A program made the translations under genes and the position numbers. Shown here piece after piece: positions 15,615 to 25,069 of a DNA stretch of 64,000 bases. The notes under the pieces are model-generated. The model had not been told where the DNA came from, ran no database searches, and saw only the letters and a list, made by a program, of their open reading frames with translations. The stretch is from QHVT01 sp036389275 (lineage in GTDB: Bacteria > Acidobacteriota > Thermoanaerobaculia > Gp7-AA8), in NCBI GenBank assembly GCA_036389275.1, contig DASVQE010000027.1, forward strand, positions 1 to 64,000, given 5' to 3'. Position 1 is the stretch's first letter, and every line of letters begins with the position of its first letter.

Positions 15615-17648
15615 CCGCACCGCTTCGTCGGGCGGCAGCGGGCGCGCGAAGTAGAAGCCTTGCGCGTAGGCGATGCCGAGCTCGCGCATGCGCGCGGCCT
15701 GCTCGGCGGTCTCGAGACCTTCCACCGTCACCTCCATGCCGAGGACGCGGGCCAGGCCGGCTACGGTGCGGACGATCTCGTCGACGCGGCGCACATCGGC
15801 GTCGAGGAGGAACGAGCGGTCGATCTTGAGCATGTCGAACGGAAACTGCCGCAGGCTGCTGAGCGAGGAGTAGCCGGTGCCGAAGTCGTCGAGGCTGAGC
15901 CGCACCTGGATCTCGCGCAGCGCGCGCAGCAGCGCGGCGGCGGCGTCGGCGTTGTCGATGAGGATGCTCTCGGTGACCTCGAGATGCAGCCGGCGCGGCG
16001 CGATGCCGCTCTCCTCGATCGCCGCCGCCACGCGCTCGACCACGTCGGGCTGCAGCAGTTGCCGCGCGGAGAGATTGACGTGGATGTCGATGTCGTCGCG
16101 CTGCCATTCGCGCAGTTGGCGCAGCGCCTCGCGCAGCACCCATTCGCCGATCGGCACGATCAGCCCCGTCTCCTCCGCCACGGCGATGATCTGGTCGGCC
16201 GGCACGAGCGTGTCGCCGCGCTGCCAGCGCAGCAATGCCTCGAAGCCGGCCACGCCGCCGCTCTCCATCCGCATCACCGGCTGGTAGTGCACGCGCAGCT
16301 CGCCGCGCTCGATGGCGCGCCGCAGGTCGGTCTCGAACTGCAGCAGTTGCACGGTGCGCTCGTGCATGGCCGTGTCGAAGACCTCGTGGCGCGCCTTGCC
16401 GCGCGCCTTGGCGCGATACATGGCGATGTCGGCGTCGCGCAGCACGTCCTGCGGATCGGTGTAGCCGGTGGTGCTCAGGGCGATGCCGATGCTGACGGTG
16501 GTGAAGATCTCGTGCGCGCCGATGCGGAACGGCACGAGCAGCTCGTCCTGGATGCGCTGCGCGGTGCGGACCGCGTCGGTGCCGCGGTCGATGCCGTCGA
16601 TGAGCATGGCGAACTCGTCGCCGCCGAGGCGGGCCACGCTGTCGCTGGAGCGCACCAGGTCGGCGAGCCGCTGCGCCACCGCGACCAGCAACTCGTCGCC
16701 GAGGACGTGGCCGAGGCTGTCGTTGACGACCTTGAAGCGATCGAGATCGAGAAAGAGCACGGCAAAGTGCGAGTCGGGATGGCGGCGATGCGACTCGATG
16801 GCGCGCGCCAGGCGATCCATGAACAACGCGCGATTCGGCAGTTGCGTGAGCGCGTCGTGGAACGCGTCGTGGGTGAGGCGCTCGACGGCGAGCTTCCGCT
16901 CGGTGATGTCGGTCTGCGAGCCGGCGATGCGCGTGGCGGTGCCGGCGGCGTCGCGCACGGCCAGGCCGCGGCTGAGCATCCAGCGATACGACCCGTCGCG
17001 GCAGCGCATGCGATGCTCGCTCTCGAGATGCGGCGTCTCGCCGCGCAGATGCAGCTCGACCGCGCTGCGCAGGATCTCCGCGTCGTCGGGATGCACGCGC
17101 GAGAACCATTCGTCGGGCGCGCTGCCGATCTCCTCTTCCGAAAATCCGAGCATCGATTTCCAGCGCGGCGAGTAGTAGACCTCCGCGGCCGGCAGGTCCC
17201 ACACCCAGAGCCCGTCGTTCGCGCCGCGGGCAGAGAGCGCGTACCGCTCTTCGCTCTCGCGCAGCGCCTGCAGGGTGCGGCTCTGCTCGAGGGCGTAGCG
17301 GATCGAGCGCTCGAGCAGCGGCGCGTCGATGGTGCCTTTGACGAGATAGTCGGCGGCGCCGGCGCGCATGGCGGCGAGGTCGACGTCGCCGTCGCCCTGG
17401 CCGGTGAGCAGGATCATCGGCGCGGTCACGCCGAGTGCGCGGGCATGGCGCAACAGCTCGAGCCCGTCGTGCTCGCCGAGTCGGTAGTCGACGAGAAAGA
17501 GATCGTGGCCGTCGCGGCCGAGGGCGCCGAGCGCCTCGTCGAACGACGAGATCCAATCGAGCGCGAACGTGGTGCGCTTCGACTCCGACAGCAGCTCGCG
17601 CGTGAGCACGTAGTCATCCTCGTCGTCTTCGACGAGGAGGATGCGCAC
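15594..17648 (-). CDS. REC-PAS-GGDEF-EAL cyclic-di-GMP signalling protein
   Basis: About 684 residues. Domains in order: receiver (1-125, phospho-acceptor Asp about 54 in FLVDYRLGEHDG), PAS with PAC (about 130-260), GGDEF (about 265-425, intact LGGDEF), and EAL (about 435-680, intact GFEALLRW and DDFGTGYSSL). Both catalytic motifs are intact, so it could make and degrade cyclic-di-GMP, although such tandem proteins often favour one activity. It starts with GTG 16 bp after the stop of the single-domain response regulator, so the upstream kinase is a likely phosphate donor. Confidence 0.92.
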   Translation of the reverse strand: MRILLVEDDEDDYVLTRELLSESKRTTFALDWISSFDEALGALGRDGHDLFLVDYRLGEHDGLELLRHARALGVTAPMILLTGQGDGDVDLAAMRAGAADYLVKGTIDAPLLERSIRYALEQSRTLQALRESEERYALSARGANDGLWVWDLPAAEVYYSPRWKSMLGFSEEEIGSAPDEWFSRVHPDDAEILRSAVELHLRGETPHLESEHRMRCRDGSYRWMLSRGLAVRDAAGTATRIAGSQTDITERKLAVERLTHDAFHDALTQLPNRALFMDRLARAIESHRRHPDSHFAVLFLDLDRFKVVNDSLGHVLGDELLVAVAQRLADLVRSSDSVARLGGDEFAMLIDGIDRGTDAVRTAQRIQDELLVPFRIGAHEIFTTVSIGIALSTTGYTDPQDVLRDADIAMYRAKARGKARHEVFDTAMHERTVQLLQFETDLRRAIERGELRVHYQPVMRMESGGVAGFEALLRWQRGDTLVPADQIIAVAEETGLIVPIGEWVLREALRQLREWQRDDIDIHVNLSARQLLQPDVVERVAAAIEESGIAPRRLHLEVTESILIDNADAAAALLRALREIQVRLSLDDFGTGYSSLSSLRQFPFDMLKIDRSFLLDADVRRVDEIVRTVAGLARVLGMEVTVEGLETAEQAARMRELGIAYAQGFYFARPLPPDEAVRLLSSRA

Positions 17649-17664
17649 CTCGCGCGGGTCGGGC

Positions 17665-18129
17665 TCAGCGGATCTGGTCAGGCGGCAGCTCGACGATCTC
17701 GATCCAGTAGCGTCCGACCTCGCGCATCACCGCCACCAGCCCTTCGAAGCTGACCGGCTTGGTGATGAACGAGTTCGCGCCCAGATCGTAGGTGCGGTAG
17801 ATGTCCTCTTCCGCTTTGGAGGTGGTGAGGACGACCACCGGGATGCGGCGCAGATCGGGATCGGCCTTGATCTCGCGCAGCGCCTCGCGGCCATCCTTGC
17901 GCGGCATGTTCAGGTCGAGCAGGATCAGGCCGGGCGTCGGCGACGACTCCGGCTCGGCGTAGCGGCCGCGGTGATAGAGGTAGTCGAGCAGCTCTTCGCC
18001 GTCCTCGACGAAGCGGAGATCGTTGACGACGCGGCTCTCCTCGAGCGCGTTGGCCGCGAGCATGCGGTCTTCCTCGTCGTCGTCGGCGAGCAGAATGACG
18101 ATGGGGCGTGCCGGATCGGGTGGCTTCAT
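17665..18129 (-). CDS. Single-domain response regulator (Rcp1-like)
   Basis: About 154 residues, one receiver domain. The acidic pair is in LLADDDEED, the phospho-acceptor Asp near 72 in LILLDLNMPRKDG, the Thr in VVLTTSKAEED and the Lys in FITKPVSFEG. The length and the extra beta-alpha insertion (LLDYLYHRG) resemble Rcp1-type regulators that partner hybrid or phytochrome-like kinases. It overlaps the histidine kinase stop by 4 bp (ATGA). It has no output domain and probably works by phosphotransfer or protein contact. Confidence 0.9.
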   Translation of the reverse strand: MKPPDPARPIVILLADDDEEDRMLAANALEESRVVNDLRFVEDGEELLDYLYHRGRYAEPESSPTPGLILLDLNMPRKDGREALREIKADPDLRRIPVVVLTTSKAEEDIYRTYDLGANSFITKPVSFEGLVAVMREVGRYWIEIVELPPDQIR

Positions 18130-19886
18130 GCGTTGGCCTCATGATGCGCCGGCAGCGTGACGATGAAGGTCGCTCCTTCACCCGGTCTGCTCTGCGCGCG
18201 AATCTCTCCTCCGTGGCGCTGGGCGATTTTGCGGCAAATCGCGAGCCCGATTCCGGTGCCCTCGTACTGGGCGCGCCCGTGCAGCCGCTCGAACATCGTG
18301 AAAATCCGCTCGGCGTATTTTTCCTCGAAGCCGATGCCGTTGTCCGCCACCGTAAGGCGGCAGTTCCCGTTCTCCACCGTTCCATCGATCCGGACGTGCG
18401 GAGGTACGCCGGGACGGTGAAATTTCAGCGCGTTCGCGGCGAGGTTCTGCAGGAGCTGGCGCATCTGCAGCGGGTCGGCCTCGATGGCCGGCAGCGGACC
18501 GATCTCGAGACGGCCGCCGCTCTCCTGCGTGCGCAGCTCGAGGTCCTTGGCCACGTCGCGGGCGATCGCGGCGAGGTCGACGCGCACGAACGGCTGCGCC
18601 TTGGTGGTCACGCGCGAGAACGACAGCAGGTCGTTGATCAGGATCTGCATGCGCCTGGCCGCCGACTGCATGCGATCGATGTAGTCGCCGGCCTGTTCGG
18701 GCAGCGCGGCGGCGTGCTTCGACTTGAGCAGATCGCCGAAGGCCTGGATCTTCCGCAGCGGCTCCTGCAGGTCGTGCGAGGCGACGTACGCAAAGTCCTC
18801 GAGCTCGCGATTCGACTGCTCGAGGCGCGTGAGCGCGTGGCGCAGCTCCTCGTCGGCGCGCTTGCGGGCGCGGATGTCGCGGGCGATGACGACCGCGCCT
18901 TCCTGCACGTCGCGCTGCGTGATCGGCGAGATCGAGACGCTGACCGGCACGGCGTGACCGTCCTTGTGGCGCAGCAGCCGCTCCTGATCGCGGATCGGCC
19001 CGCGCCGCGCCAGATCGCGCAGCGTGCGCGAGATGGTCTCGTCGCTGCCGGTTTCCTCGAGGCGGTCGATGAGCTTTCCGGCGAGGTCGGCGTGCGCGTA
19101 GCCGAAGAGCGATTTCACGGCATCGTTGACCACGCGGATGCGGCCTTCCGCGTCGATGACGAAGAGCGCGTCGGCCATGGTGGCCAGGATCTCGGTCGCG
19201 GCGCGGGCGGCGGTGATCGGCACGAAGCGGTGGCGGCGGATCGTGCCGGAGGCGATGAGCATGAACGCGGCGACCGGGACGTAGCCGAGCGGCCGCATGC
19301 GCGCGCCGAGCATCGGCGCGAAGTCGACGGCGGCGACGTAGACCACGAGGAAGCTCACCATCAGCTTCGCCACGCGCGCGCGGCGTTTCGGGTCGGTGCT
19401 GCGCCGCCACTCGATGATCCCTTCGATGGTCTGCGTGCCGAGCGCGCCGGCAAAGTAGAGAAGGAAGGGCGGCATCAGCGGACCGGCCGTCGGATAGAAG
19501 CCCCACGAGTGTTTCGCGACACCTGCTGCCAGTCCGGAGGTGAAGGCGGCGGCGAGGGCGAAGGCGGCGCCGACGATCCAGGCGGCGGCGATCAGGCGCC
19601 GTCGCGAGGAGTAGAGCCGCAGCGCGGTGGCGGTGAAGTCGTAGATGGCCGGCGGCAGCAGGCAGACCGCCGCCAGGCCGATGCGCGCGCAGCGCGTGGC
19701 CGCATCCGCGGCGGTCGCGCAGTACATCGCGGCGAAGGAGAGGAACCAGACCGCGACGCAGGCGATCATCGCGCAGAAGAGCACGGCCACGCGCGAGGCG
19801 CGCTGCCGCGCGTAGATCGCGGCGGCGAGCGCGACGAGCACGCAGCCGAGGATCGCCCACGGCACTGCGAACGGATTCCACTGCAT
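18126..19886 (-). CDS. Membrane sensor histidine kinase with 7TM-type N-terminus and PAS domain
   Basis: About 586 residues. The first about 225 residues contain roughly seven transmembrane helices, like the 7TM histidine-kinase sensor region. A PAS/PAC domain follows (about 235-350). The HisKA H-box is ASHDLQEPLRKIQAF, the N-box NLAANALKFH, the G1 box DNGIGFEEKYAERIF and the G2 box GTGIGLAI. All catalytic boxes look intact. It starts 34 bp downstream of the ATP-grasp/MFS fusion gene and overlaps the response regulator gene, so signalling and transport genes may share a transcript. The ligand is unknown. Confidence 0.92.
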   Translation of the reverse strand: MQWNPFAVPWAILGCVLVALAAAIYARQRASRVAVLFCAMIACVAVWFLSFAAMYCATAADAATRCARIGLAAVCLLPPAIYDFTATALRLYSSRRRLIAAAWIVGAAFALAAAFTSGLAAGVAKHSWGFYPTAGPLMPPFLLYFAGALGTQTIEGIIEWRRSTDPKRRARVAKLMVSFLVVYVAAVDFAPMLGARMRPLGYVPVAAFMLIASGTIRRHRFVPITAARAATEILATMADALFVIDAEGRIRVVNDAVKSLFGYAHADLAGKLIDRLEETGSDETISRTLRDLARRGPIRDQERLLRHKDGHAVPVSVSISPITQRDVQEGAVVIARDIRARKRADEELRHALTRLEQSNRELEDFAYVASHDLQEPLRKIQAFGDLLKSKHAAALPEQAGDYIDRMQSAARRMQILINDLLSFSRVTTKAQPFVRVDLAAIARDVAKDLELRTQESGGRLEIGPLPAIEADPLQMRQLLQNLAANALKFHRPGVPPHVRIDGTVENGNCRLTVADNGIGFEEKYAERIFTMFERLHGRAQYEGTGIGLAICRKIAQRHGGEIRAQSRPGEGATFIVTLPAHHEANA

Positions 19887-19920
19887 CTGACGGAGGCGAT
19901 TGTAGTCGCCGCCGTCGTCG

Positions 19921-22032
19921 CTACCGTTGCGCGCGCCGTCCCGGCAGCGCCAGGGCGACGAAGGCGGAGAGCAGCAGCACGGCCGGAAACACCGACAGCC
20001 GCGCCGCGCTCGCGACGCCGCCGGCCAGCAGCGCGACGAAGCCGCTGCCGATCACGCCGCCGATGTAGCGCATGGTCGAGAGCGCGCCGGAGGCGACGCC
20101 GGCCTGCGACGCGCCGACCGCGCCGAGCGCCGCCGCCTGCGACGGGCTGGTGGCGAGGCCGATGCCGCCGCCCATCAGGATCAGCGCGGCCAGGAGATGT
20201 CCGCCGGCGATGAAGAGCGCCGCGCCGGCGGCGGCGACGAGCGCGCCGGCGAGCGCCATCGCCCGCGAGCCGATGGCGTCGGAGAGGCGGCCGCCGACGG
20301 GCGAGGCCAGGACCATCGCGCCGGTGAAGAAGAGGAGCATCCGTCCGGTGCCGGCCGCCGCGCCGCCGCTGCGCTGCAGGAAGAACGGCAGCAGGAAGAG
20401 CATCGAGTACATGGCCAGGTTCTGCAGCGCGACGATGGCGCTGCCGGCGGCGAATGCGGACCGCTGGAAGAGGCGCACGTCGAGCACCGGGTCGCTCGCG
20501 CGCAGCTCGCGCCAGACGAAAGCGGCCAGCGCCGCAGCCGCGGCGAGCGCGAGCCACGGGCCGCGCTCCACGGCGGCGACGAGCAGCACGACTGCGATGC
20601 CGAGGAGCGCGCTGCCGGCGAAATCGAACCGCGCGGCGCGCTCGCGTTGCACGCGCCTTTCGCGGCGCGGCGGCTCGAGCGCGAACGAGAGCAGCACCAC
20701 CGGCACGTTCACGAAGAAGACCGAGTGCCAGCCGTAGCGCGCGGTCAGCAGCCCGCCGAGGAGCGGGCCGATCGCGGCGGCGGCACCCATGATCGCGCCG
20801 AAGATCCCGAAAACGCGCCCGCGCCGCGCGTGCGGCACGCTGTTGCGCAGTTGGGCGAAGACGGTCGGCACCGACAGCGCGCCGCCGATGGCCATCAGCA
20901 CGCGGCCGGCGGTGAGCACGGCCAGCAGCGGCGAGAAGGCGGCGATCAGCGCGCCGAGGCCGAACATGGCCCGGCCGGCGGTGAGCACGCGCGAGGTGCC
21001 CCAGAGATCGGCGAGCTTTCCGGCCGGACTCTGGGCGACGATGCTGACCACCAGGTACGTGGTGACGAGGCAGCGCGTCACCAGCGACGGCGCGTCGTGA
21101 AAGCCGCCGGCGATGGCCGGCAGCGCCACGGCGATGATGGTGGAGTTGAGCGGCGCGAGCAGCGCGGCGAGGGCGAGGCCGGCGAAGCGGCGCGTCGTCA
21201 GCGTCTCGACGGGCGCCTCGGCCTTCGTGGTGATCGGACGGGACTGCAACAGAAAGAGTGCACCATCCTCGAACGCCCACTCGATGTCCTGCGGCGCGCC
21301 GAAGTAGCTCTCGCACGCGGCGGCCAGGCGATGCACCTGCAGCACCTCCTCATCGCCGAGGCTGAGCTTTGTGATCCGTTCCTCCTCCACCTCCTCCTCG
21401 GCCACGCCTCCGCCATCCGCAAAGTGCACGGCGACGTCTTTCCGTCCCGCTCTCCGCTCGAGGATCTCGCCGCCGCGCGTGACGCGGTACGAGTCGGGGA
21501 CGACCAGTCCGGCCACCACCGCTTCGCCGAGTCCCCAGGCCGACTCGATCACGCGCTCGTCGGCGCCGGTGACCGGGTTGCGCGTGAAGAGCACGCCGGC
21601 GACGTCGGCGTCGACCATCTGCAGCACGACCACGCCGATGCGCGGCTCGCCGCGCACGCCCATCTTCGCGCGATAGGCGAGGGCGCTCTCCGCGCGCGCC
21701 GATGCGTGAATGGTGCGCACGGCGTCGAGGAGCGCGGCCTCGCTGGTGACGTTCAGCAGCGTGACATGCTGCCCGGCGAAGCTTGCGTCGAGCGAGTCTT
21801 CGCCGACCGCCGACGAACGCGCGGCGACGGCGCGCAGTCCCGACTCGCGATAGGCGCGCGCGATCTCACTCGCAGCATCGCCGTCGCCGCGCGCGGCGCG
21901 AGCCACGAGCTCCCACGAGATGGCGAAGCCGCCCGGCACCGGCAGTCCGGCGCGCAGCGCCCGCGCCAGCGACGACGCTTTGCCGCCGAACGACGACTCG
22001 TCCGCCGCCTCGGGCAAAGCAACGATGGTCAC
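19921..22032 (-). CDS. Fusion: PEP-synthase/Rph-type ATP-grasp domain plus MFS drug-efflux-like transporter
   Basis: About 703 residues in one frame. Residues 1-275 are a PPDK/PEP-synthase-type nucleotide-binding half: FGGKASSLARALRAGLPVP, then ARSSAVGEDSLDASFAGQ, VLFTRNPVTGADERVIESAW and IEWAFEDGALFLLQSRPIT. Residues about 283-703 are an MFS transporter with about 12 helices: LNSTIIAVALPAIAGGF, the loop GKLADLWGTSR and RRGRVFGIFGAIMGAAAAIG. No start codon is visible at the junction, so this is a true fusion as assembled. The partner domains are in the upstream gene, which overlaps by 4 bp (GTGA). GTG start. Confidence 0.85.
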   Translation of the reverse strand: MTIVALPEAADESSFGGKASSLARALRAGLPVPGGFAISWELVARAARGDGDAASEIARAYRESGLRAVAARSSAVGEDSLDASFAGQHVTLLNVTSEAALLDAVRTIHASARAESALAYRAKMGVRGEPRIGVVVLQMVDADVAGVLFTRNPVTGADERVIESAWGLGEAVVAGLVVPDSYRVTRGGEILERRAGRKDVAVHFADGGGVAEEEVEEERITKLSLGDEEVLQVHRLAAACESYFGAPQDIEWAFEDGALFLLQSRPITTKAEAPVETLTTRRFAGLALAALLAPLNSTIIAVALPAIAGGFHDAPSLVTRCLVTTYLVVSIVAQSPAGKLADLWGTSRVLTAGRAMFGLGALIAAFSPLLAVLTAGRVLMAIGGALSVPTVFAQLRNSVPHARRGRVFGIFGAIMGAAAAIGPLLGGLLTARYGWHSVFFVNVPVVLLSFALEPPRRERRVQRERAARFDFAGSALLGIAVVLLVAAVERGPWLALAAAAALAAFVWRELRASDPVLDVRLFQRSAFAAGSAIVALQNLAMYSMLFLLPFFLQRSGGAAAGTGRMLLFFTGAMVLASPVGGRLSDAIGSRAMALAGALVAAAGAALFIAGGHLLAALILMGGGIGLATSPSQAAALGAVGASQAGVASGALSTMRYIGGVIGSGFVALLAGGVASAARLSVFPAVLLLSAFVALALPGRRAQR

Positions 22033-23717
22033 GCGAGCACTTCGACCGTGCCGCTGGCGCCGTCGATGCGGACGCGCGCGCCGTCGCGAATGCGCTCGGT
22101 GGCGTTGCCGCAGCCGACCACCGCCGGGATGCCGTACTCGCGCGCGACCACGGCCGCGTGCGAGAGCGTGCCGCCGCGATCGGTGACGATGCCGCTCAGC
22201 AGCGGCAAGAGAGCGTTGTACGACGGCGCGGTGGCGCGCGTGATCAGCACGTCACCTTTGCGGACGCGGGCCATGTCCGCGGGCGCGAGGACGAGCCGCG
22301 CCACGCCGACGACCTCTCCCGGACTGGCCGGGTAGCCGCTGACGCCGGCGGCGTCGCTCCTCGCCGTTTCGCGCGCGGCGAACATCTCGTTCATGACCAT
22401 GCCGATGGCGCGCGCCGCGCGCGCGGCGGCGGGCGGCAGCCACTCGGCGGGCGGCGGATCGGATGGCGTGCCGCCGAGGAATGGAGGTGCGTCGGCGATG
22501 GTATGCGTGGCGCGGTAGTGCGCGTGCGCGGCCGCCTCGTCGGCGGACGGCCCGTTGCCGCCCCCGAGCAGCGACACCAACTCGTCGGGCGTCAGCTCGA
22601 CCGCATGTTGCGCTTCGTGCAGGCGCCCTTTCGCCACGAGGCGCTCGCCGGCGGCGAGCAACGCCCGCCGAGTGATGCCGGCAGACCAGGTGTCGTTCTC
22701 GTACGTCCGCTCGTCGCGCAGCCGGTACACCGCGCGCGCTTCCGCGAGCAGCTCGTCGAAGCGCTGCCGATGCTGCGCCGGCACGCGCTCGCGCAGCGCC
22801 GCCTCGCGCTCGATCACGTCGTCGCGCGTCTGCGCCGAGCCGCCGCCGAGCGAGGCGCGGATGTTCTCGACGAGCAGCTCCGGCATCTCTCCGATGGTGA
22901 GATCGGCCAGGTCATAGCCGGTGGCGATGCGCACGCCGGCGGCGTCGACGTAGGCGCGCGCCGCGGCGCCGGCCGCGTCGGTGCGTGCGGTGAGCGCGTC
23001 GATGATCGCGCGCGGATCGCTGCCGGCCAGCAGCGTGGCCGCATCGGCATGCGCGGCGAGCGCGCGCACCAGCGCCGCCAGTTCGTCCGCCGCGCCGTTC
23101 GACACGCGGCTCGCGCCGCGGAACAGCGGCAGCACCGCCGACGGCGCGAGACCCGTCCAGTCGCGGACGTGCACCAGAAAATCGCCGAGCGGCAGCATCG
23201 CCGTCGCGTTGAACGAGTGATGCGTGGTGATGGCGCGCGTCACCGCGTCGCAGCAGCGGCGCACGTGCGCGGCGAGCTCCGCGTCGCTGAGCGCGCGCGC
23301 ATCGACCGCCTGCAGCTCGCGGTTCTGCCGGATGATGGCCGGCTTCACCTCGTCGTCCCAGCGCGCCAGATCTTCGCGCCACAGCTTCGTGGCGAAGACC
23401 ATTTCTGACGTACGGATGCGCTTCCGTACTTCCGGATGCAGCTTCGTCAGCGCCTGGAAGATCAGTTTCGGCGGCGGACCTTTCGCACCTTTCGGCGCGC
23501 CGACCGGCCGCGGGCAGATGTAGATGAAGCGGTTCACGATCCCGAACTCGAGGTAATCGAGCAGCAAGCCGTAGCGGGAGGTCGTGGCGCGGAATCCGGC
23601 CATCGCCGCCGCCGGCATGATGGTCTCCATCGCCCGCGTGATCGGACGCGTCATGTGCGTGCGCTCGAGCTCCCACACCCCCGGCCCCGGAGCCTTGAAA
23701 TCGCCGATGCTTTGCAT
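22029..23717 (-). CDS. PEP-utilising enzyme, substrate plus swivelling phosphohistidine domains (rifampin-phosphotransferase-like C-terminal half)
   Basis: About 562 residues. The first about 440 residues resemble the substrate-binding domain of rifampin phosphotransferase (PGPGVWELERTHMTRPITRA near the N-terminus). The last about 100 residues are the mobile phosphohistidine domain, with ASPGEVVGVARLVL, VTDRGGTLSHAAVVAREYG and the active His near 520. It lacks any ATP-grasp domain; that half sits in the next gene. Known Rph proteins are single chains (ATP domain, substrate domain, His domain). The pair here is split, with the order reversed. ATG at 23717; an upstream in-frame ATG at 23735 would add six residues. 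Confidence 0.8.
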   Translation of the reverse strand: MQSIGDFKAPGPGVWELERTHMTRPITRAMETIMPAAAMAGFRATTSRYGLLLDYLEFGIVNRFIYICPRPVGAPKGAKGPPPKLIFQALTKLHPEVRKRIRTSEMVFATKLWREDLARWDDEVKPAIIRQNRELQAVDARALSDAELAAHVRRCCDAVTRAITTHHSFNATAMLPLGDFLVHVRDWTGLAPSAVLPLFRGASRVSNGAADELAALVRALAAHADAATLLAGSDPRAIIDALTARTDAAGAAARAYVDAAGVRIATGYDLADLTIGEMPELLVENIRASLGGGSAQTRDDVIEREAALRERVPAQHRQRFDELLAEARAVYRLRDERTYENDTWSAGITRRALLAAGERLVAKGRLHEAQHAVELTPDELVSLLGGGNGPSADEAAAHAHYRATHTIADAPPFLGGTPSDPPPAEWLPPAAARAARAIGMVMNEMFAARETARSDAAGVSGYPASPGEVVGVARLVLAPADMARVRKGDVLITRATAPSYNALLPLLSGIVTDRGGTLSHAAVVAREYGIPAVVGCGNATERIRDGARVRIDGASGTVEVLA

Positions 23718-23738
23718 GGCGCGGGATGATAGCAAGCG

Positions 23739-25040
23739 TCAGCGCGCGGGCGTGACGCGCCAGATCGCGTTGCCGACATCGTCCGCGACCAGCAGCGCGC
23801 CGGCGCGATCGACGGCCATGCCGACCGGCCGTCCCATGGCCCGATCGCGCTCGTCGATGAAGCCGGTCAGCACGTCTTCCGCCTCGCCCCTCGGCCGGCC
23901 GTTCGCGAACGGCACGAAGATCACCTTGTATCCGCTGCGCGGCCGGCGGTTCCACGAGCCGTGCTGCCCGATGAATGCGCCGCCGGCGTAGTGCGGCGGC
24001 AGCAGCGAGGCGGTGTAGAACGCGAGGCCGAGAGAACCGGCGTGCGGGCCGATGGCGTAGTCGGGCGTGACCGCGGTGGCGACGAGCTCGGGACGCTGCG
24101 GCTGCACGCGCGCGTCGACATGCCGGCCGAAGTAGCTGTACGGCCAGCCGTAGAACGAGCCGTCGCGAATCGAGGTGAAGAGGTCGGGCACCAGGTCGCT
24201 GCCCATCTCGTCGCGCTCGTTGACGACAGCCCAGAGCGCGCCGGACGACGGCTCCCACGCCATTCCCACCGGGTTGCGCAGGCCGCTCGCGAAGAGGCGC
24301 GCCGACTTGGCGCGCGGATCGACTTCGAGGATCGCCGCGCGCCGTTCTTCCGCGGCCATGCCGCGCTCGCCGATGTTGCTGTCGGAGCCGACCGAGACGT
24401 AGAGCCGCGAGCCGTCGCCGTTCGCGACCACGTTGCGCGTCCAGTGATAGTTGTGCGCGCCGGCGGGCAGCGCCACGATCGTCTCCGGCGCGGCGGTGAT
24501 GCTCGTGTCGCCGTCGCGATACGGCACGCGCACCACCGCGTCGGTGTTGCCGACGTAGAACGCATCGCCGGCCAGCGCCATCCCGAACGGCGAGTGGAGG
24601 TGCTCGAGAAACGGCGTGCGCGTCTCCGCCACGCCGTCGCCGTCGGCATCGCGCAGCAGCGTGATCCGGTCGGGACTCGGCACCGCCGCGCCGGCGACTT
24701 TCTGGAAGTGGTCCATGAACCACTCCTTGATGGTGCGGCGATGCGGCGGCTTGGCCGGCGCGTTCGTCTCCGCCACCAGCACGTCGCCGTTCGGCAGCAC
24801 GTACAGCCAGCGCGGATGCTGCAGCCCCGTCGCGAACGCATGCACCGCCAGACCGCTCGCCGCGACTGGCGTCCGTCCATCCGGCCAACCGGTCGCTTTG
24901 GCGATCTTCACCGTCGGCACGAGCGACGGCTGCGGCGACGGCAGCTCCGGCCGCGCGCCGACGCCGGCATCCACCGGCAGGCGCGCGTGCTCGCAGGCCG
25001 CGAGGAGAACGGCAAGCAACAACAGACTGCGTCCGCGCAT
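23739..25040 (-). CDS. PQQ-dependent sugar dehydrogenase-like lipoprotein (sorbosone dehydrogenase / GDH-B type)
   Basis: About 433 residues. It has a signal peptide with a lipobox (LLAACEH), a short Pro-rich linker and a six-bladed propeller with motifs GLQHPRWLYVLPNGDVLVAE, RDADGDGVAE, HNYHWTRNVV, SGLRNPVGMAW and GWPYSYFGRHVD. These match the soluble glucose/sorbosone dehydrogenase family, in which PQQ sits in the propeller centre. The enzyme would oxidise sugars at the cell surface. The substrate is unknown. It follows the M14 peptidase gene by 29 bp and precedes the phosphotransferase half by 21 bp. Confidence 0.85.
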   Translation of the reverse strand: MRGRSLLLLAVLLAACEHARLPVDAGVGARPELPSPQPSLVPTVKIAKATGWPDGRTPVAASGLAVHAFATGLQHPRWLYVLPNGDVLVAETNAPAKPPHRRTIKEWFMDHFQKVAGAAVPSPDRITLLRDADGDGVAETRTPFLEHLHSPFGMALAGDAFYVGNTDAVVRVPYRDGDTSITAAPETIVALPAGAHNYHWTRNVVANGDGSRLYVSVGSDSNIGERGMAAEERRAAILEVDPRAKSARLFASGLRNPVGMAWEPSSGALWAVVNERDEMGSDLVPDLFTSIRDGSFYGWPYSYFGRHVDARVQPQRPELVATAVTPDYAIGPHAGSLGLAFYTASLLPPHYAGGAFIGQHGSWNRRPRSGYKVIFVPFANGRPRGEAEDVLTGFIDERDRAMGRPVGMAVDRAGALLVADDVGNAIWRVTPAR

Positions 25041-25069
25041 GCACAATGCGCGTTCATGATTCGCGCCGA

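Noticed and set aside
19921..22032. Frameshift or assembly error explaining the ATP-grasp/MFS join
   Set aside because: The frame stays open through the junction with normal codon use on both sides, and there is no start codon for a separate MFS gene. I cannot exclude a sequencing error, so it is noted as a test instead.
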